Origin: DAIODI01 sp036746875
Lineage (GTDB): Bacteria; Pseudomonadota; Alphaproteobacteria; Rhizobiales; Aestuariivirgaceae
Direction of reading: 5' to 3'
Length of the DNA: 9,435 nucleotides
Assembly: GCA_036746875.1 (NCBI GenBank)
Contig: DAIODI010000115.1
Coordinates: 1 to 9,435 of the forward strand
Below are positions 6,984 to 9,435 of this stretch, piece after piece (positions within the stretch are counted from its first letter, which is position 1; the number at the start of each line of letters is the position of its first letter). Under the pieces are notes generated by a model that saw only the letters and a program-made list of their open reading frames with translations, was not told the DNA's origin and ran no database searches. Made by a program: the position numbers and the translations under genes.

Positions 6984-7570
6984 CATCGCCGGGGCTCGAC
7001 CGCACCACGGTTGTTGAGTTCATCGCCGACATCTTTGAGCGGCGGGGCGCCGAGTCCTACCTCGGCGAGGCCGTGACGATGGCCGAGCACATGCTCCAGG
7101 GGGCGGTGCTGGCGGATAAGGAGGGCGCTTCCGACGAGCTGGTGGCGGCGGCGTTGCTGCACGACATCGGCCACTACACCTCCGAGTTCGGCACGATGTC
7201 GCTGGGCGACGAGCGCGACAATCACCACGAGGAGGCGGGCGCGCATGTGCTGGAGCCGTTCTTCCCGCCCGTCATCACCGAATGCGTGCGCCTGCACGTT
7301 CCGGCCAAGCGTTACCTTTGCGCCACCGACACGGGCTACTACGACCGGCTGTCGGAGGCCTCGAAGCACACGCTGACGCTTCAGGGCGGGCCGATGAGCG
7401 CCGACGAGGTGAAGGCGTTCGAGGCGAACCCCTTCCACCGCGAGGCGGTGAAGGTGCGCATCTGGGACGACGAGGGCAAGCGCCCCGGCGTGCCGACGCC
7501 GGGCTTCCGGCACTATGTGCCGCTGCTTCAGCGCGTGGTGGCGCGCCACGCGGGCGCGGCGGCCGCGTAA
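6980..7570 (+). CDS. tmpB: TmpB/PhnZ-like HD-domain diiron oxygenase
   Basis: This 196-residue HD-fold protein is best read as a mixed-valent diiron oxygenase that cleaves the C-P bond of a 1-hydroxyphosphonate, not as a phosphohydrolase. The metal ligands expected from PhnZ are all present: H37, H61-D62, H83, H106 and D163. The residues that PhnZ uses around its substrate are present as well: Y27 and E30 (YLGEAV), H65 (HDIGH), K110 (HVPAKRYL) and R160 (RIWDD). The spacing tracks PhnZ with an offset of only two to three residues; PhnZ numbering is from memory. Paired with a GBBH-like dioxygenase, the expected reaction is (R)-1-hydroxy-2-(trimethylammonio)ethylphosphonate plus O2 to glycine betaine and phosphate, as in TmpB. 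Cleavage of hydroxylated 2-aminoethylphosphonate to glycine (PhnZ) is the main alternative. Translation starts inside the upstream stop (ATGA). No phosphonate transporter or C-P lyase gene is in the window. Confidence 0.78.
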   Translation: MTSPGLDRTTVVEFIADIFERRGAESYLGEAVTMAEHMLQGAVLADKEGASDELVAAALLHDIGHYTSEFGTMSLGDERDNHHEEAGAHVLEPFFPPVITECVRLHVPAKRYLCATDTGYYDRLSEASKHTLTLQGGPMSADEVKAFEANPFHREAVKVRIWDDEGKRPGVPTPGFRHYVPLLQRVVARHAGAAAA

Positions 7571-7614
7571 GGCGGGGCTTTTGGGCGCACACATCGCCCT
7601 TCCAGGACTGGCGC

Positions 7615-7631
7615 GGCGCAACGCTTGCGCC
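7615..7631. repeat. Inverted repeat between the HD gene and trmJ
   Basis: GGCGCAA and TTGCGCC form a perfect 7-bp stem with a CGC loop, 45 bases after the HD gene stop. A T-run (CTTTTTCC) follows, but about 16 bases after the stem, too far for a classical terminator. It may be a weak terminator for the phosphonate pair or an operator for trmJ. Confidence 0.35.
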
Positions 7632-7690
7632 TTCGCCTTGCATCATCTTTTTCCGCCAAGTGGTATCCACCTTGCGGGAGGATGCTGTAA

Positions 7691-8521
7691 GTGCTCGTTC
7701 CCATGGCAGGAACCGACAAGACCCGCGACGGACCGCCGGGACCGCACCCGGCGGCGATCCTCGTCAACCCGCAGCTCGGCGAGAACATCGGCACTGCGGC
7801 GCGCGCCATGGCGAACTTCGGCCTTGCGGAGATGCGCATCGTCGATCCGCGCGACGGCTGGCCGAACGAACGCGCCGTCTCGGCGTCGGCCGGGGCGTCG
7901 CATGTGATCGAGAACGCTACCGTCCACGCCGATCTCGCCTCCGCCCTCGCCGACCTCCACTACGTTTACGCCACCACCGCGCGGCCGCGCGGCATGGTGA
8001 AGGAGGTGATCACGCCCGAGCAGGCGGGCGAAGACATGCGCCGGCGGCTGAAGCGCGGCGAGCGCCTGGGCATATTGTTCGGGCGCGAGCGCTGGGGCCT
8101 CTCCAACGACGAGGTGGCGCTGGCGGACGTGATCGTCACCGCGCCGGTGAACCCGGCCTTCGCCTCGCTCAATATCGCCCAGGCCGTGCTGCTCGTCGGC
8201 TACGAGTACTACAAGGGGCTGGCGACGACGCTGGGGCAGGCGACGCCGGAGCTTCCGGCGCTGGAGGGGCCGGGGTTGCAGCTGGCGGCTTCACGCCCCG
8301 CCACCAAGGAGGAGCTCTACGGCTTCTTCGCCCATCTCGAGGGCGAGCTCGACGCGGCGGGGTTCTACAAGACCGCGGACAAGCGCCCCGGCATGGTGCG
8401 CAACATGCGCAACCTGTTCACCCGGGCGGCGCTGACCGAACAGGAGGTGCGCTCGCTGCGCGGCATGGTGGCGAGCCTGACGCGCGCCCACCTGAGGCCC
8501 AGGGAGCCGCGCGGGGAATGA
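7691..8521 (+). CDS. trmJ: TrmJ-type tRNA (cytidine/uridine-2'-O-)-methyltransferase
   Basis: This is a SPOUT-superfamily RNA 2'-O-methyltransferase of 276 residues. The closest known role is TrmJ, which methylates the ribose of nucleotide 32 in the tRNA anticodon loop with S-adenosylmethionine. The three SpoU motifs are present: motif 1 NPQLGENIGTAARAMANFG (from N26, with E31-N32 and R38), motif 2 LGILFGRERWGLSN (127-139) and motif 3 N154-PAFASLNIAQA. The C-terminal part, from about 185, is the variable extension seen in TrmJ, with AGFYKTADKRPGMVRNMRNLF near 232-252. The GTG at 7691 is chosen because GGGAGG (7676-7681) lies 9 bases upstream; the ATG at 7703 would be 21 bases away. The GTG follows directly after an in-frame ATG-CTG-TAA. 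No strong promoter is visible in the 120-base gap; TTGCAT-N17-TGGTAT (7638-7666) is a weak match. The stop overlaps the murI start by 4 bp. Confidence 0.88.
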   Translation: MLVPMAGTDKTRDGPPGPHPAAILVNPQLGENIGTAARAMANFGLAEMRIVDPRDGWPNERAVSASAGASHVIENATVHADLASALADLHYVYATTARPRGMVKEVITPEQAGEDMRRRLKRGERLGILFGRERWGLSNDEVALADVIVTAPVNPAFASLNIAQAVLLVGYEYYKGLATTLGQATPELPALEGPGLQLAASRPATKEELYGFFAHLEGELDAAGFYKTADKRPGMVRNMRNLFTRAALTEQEVRSLRGMVASLTRAHLRPREPRGE

Positions 8522-9435
8522 CCGGGCCGGCGGCCATGGCCGGGCCGGCCGCGAGCGGGGTGACGGCGACCGGAGAGGGGCGGCGCGTGCTGCTGTTCGA
8601 TTCCGGCCTCGGCGGGCTGACGGTGGCGCGGGCGGTGCGCGCCGCGCTGCCCGGCGCCGGTCTCGTCTACGCCGCCGACACGGCCGCCTTCCCGTATGGC
8701 GCGTGGGACGAGCGCGCGCTCGACGCGCGGATCGGCGACGTGATGGAGCGGCTGCTGGCGCTCGCCGAACCGGACGTGACGGTGATCGCCTGCAACACCG
8801 CCTCGACGATCGCGCTCGCCTCGCTGCGGCGGCGCTTTCCGGGGCCGTTCGTCGGCACGGTGCCGGCGATCAAGCCGGCGGCGGCGCAGACGAAGAGCGG
8901 CGTCATCGGCGTGCTGGCGACGCCCGGCACGGTCAAGCGCGAGTACACCCAGGCGCTGATCCACACTTACGCCTATCACTGCGAGGTGGCGCTGCACGGG
9001 GCGCGGACGCTGGCCGGGATGGCGGAGGCGAAGCTGTCGGGCGGCGCGGTGGACGCGGGCCAGGTGCGCGCGGAAATCGCGCCGGTGTTTCGCGAGCGGG
9101 GCGGCCGGCGCACCGACGTGGTGGTGCTGGGCTGCACCCACTACCCGCTGTTGCTGGACGAACTGGCCGCCGCTGCGCCCTGGCCGGTGACGTTCATCGA
9201 CCCCGCCCCGGCCATCGCCCGGCGGGTCAAGGCGCTGCTCGCCGGGCTTCCGGCGGTGGAGCGCCGGCGCGCGCCGCCGCCGGGGACGGCGATCCTCACC
9301 GCCGGTCCGGCCTCGCCTGCGCTGGCTCAGGTCTACGCGGCGGACGGGTTTCCCCATTCGCTGGTGGCGGCGATGCCACGGGCTTTGACAGCGCCGGCCG
9401 CCGCGGCTATAGGGCGGCAGTCGCAGCCGGACCGT
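8518..9435 (+). CDS. murI: Glutamate racemase, 3' end beyond the window
   Basis: MurI converts L- to D-glutamate for peptidoglycan precursor synthesis in the cytoplasm, without a cofactor. The frame is open for 306 codons to the window edge with no stop. Family marks are LLFDSGLGG with D28, the FPYG loop (58-61), the first catalytic cysteine C92 in ACNTAS, VPAIKPAA, GVLATPGTVK, and the second cysteine C206 with H208 in GCTHYP. The ATG at 8518 overlaps the trmJ stop (ATGA) and has AGGGAG 11 bases upstream. It gives an N-terminal tail that puts the DSG aspartate at residue 28, the same as in E. coli MurI as I recall it. A GTG at 8587 with GGAGAGG 8 bases upstream is a shorter alternative that would start right at the first strand. 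Family similarity fades after about residue 285 (ADGF), so the remaining residues are an extension or overrun. Confidence 0.93.
   Translation, partial: MTGPAAMAGPAASGVTATGEGRRVLLFDSGLGGLTVARAVRAALPGAGLVYAADTAAFPYGAWDERALDARIGDVMERLLALAEPDVTVIACNTASTIALASLRRRFPGPFVGTVPAIKPAAAQTKSGVIGVLATPGTVKREYTQALIHTYAYHCEVALHGARTLAGMAEAKLSGGAVDAGQVRAEIAPVFRERGGRRTDVVVLGCTHYPLLLDELAAAAPWPVTFIDPAPAIARRVKALLAGLPAVERRRAPPPGTAILTAGPASPALAQVYAADGFPHSLVAAMPRALTAPAAAAIGRQSQPDR
9385..9413 (+). promoter_or_regulatory. Near-consensus promoter inside the murI tail
   Basis: A perfect -35, TTGACA (9385-9390), is followed after exactly 17 bases by TATAGG (9408-9413), which matches four of six -10 bases. In G+C-rich DNA this is a strong hit and is the best promoter in the window. 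It lies inside the open murI frame and would start transcription near 9420, driving a gene beyond the window. A ribosomal protein gene such as rpsD is a common neighbour of murI in rhizobial genomes as I recall, but nothing of it is visible. Confidence 0.6.

Noticed and set aside
8365..9357. Minus-strand frame of 330 codons opposite trmJ and murI
   Set aside because: It is Arg/His-rich without family similarity and is the antisense shadow of two recognised genes.

Overview
The window is a GC-rich (about two-thirds or more G+C by eye), tightly packed bacterial chromosome segment. The gene order recA - alaS - icd, the eukaryote-like NADP isocitrate dehydrogenase and the promoter style point to an alphaproteobacterium, probably of the rhizobial group (Hyphomicrobiales). 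The taxonomic call is inference from synteny and protein style. No mobile element, tRNA, rRNA or CRISPR array was found, and no gene has base usage that stands out from its neighbours.

Layout. (1) 1-801: the last three quarters of recA. (2) 802-1149: a 348-base gene-free leader with a strong recA terminator, a structured G+C-rich segment, a candidate alaS promoter, a perfect inverted repeat and four copies of a 15-bp tandem repeat. (3) 1150-3813: alaS, complete. (4) 3827-4303, minus strand: a small GFA-type zinc protein, convergent with alaS. (5) 4447-5658, minus strand: icd. (6) 5659-5837: a divergent control region with an operator-like palindrome over a candidate -35. (7) 5838-7570: two genes overlapping by 4 bp, a 2-oxoglutarate/Fe(II) dioxygenase that resembles gamma-butyrobetaine hydroxylase and an HD-domain protein. 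(8) 7691-9435: a tRNA methyltransferase (trmJ type) overlapping by 4 bp with murI, which is still open at the window edge. A near-consensus promoter lies inside the murI tail and faces a gene beyond the window.

The most interesting part is the pair at 5838-7570. Automatic annotation would probably give 'gamma-butyrobetaine hydroxylase' and 'HD phosphohydrolase'. The HD protein instead carries the set of iron ligands and substrate-contacting residues known from PhnZ. The combination of a GBBH-like dioxygenase with a PhnZ-like HD oxygenase matches the TmpA/TmpB pathway, which turns 2-(trimethylammonio)ethylphosphonate into glycine betaine and phosphate. The pair is therefore best read as a two-enzyme oxidative phosphonate-scavenging module set among housekeeping genes. 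This system is described but often misannotated. I see no wholly new system here. The alaS leader, with promoter, palindrome and tandem repeats stacked just before the gene, is the best candidate for undescribed regulation.
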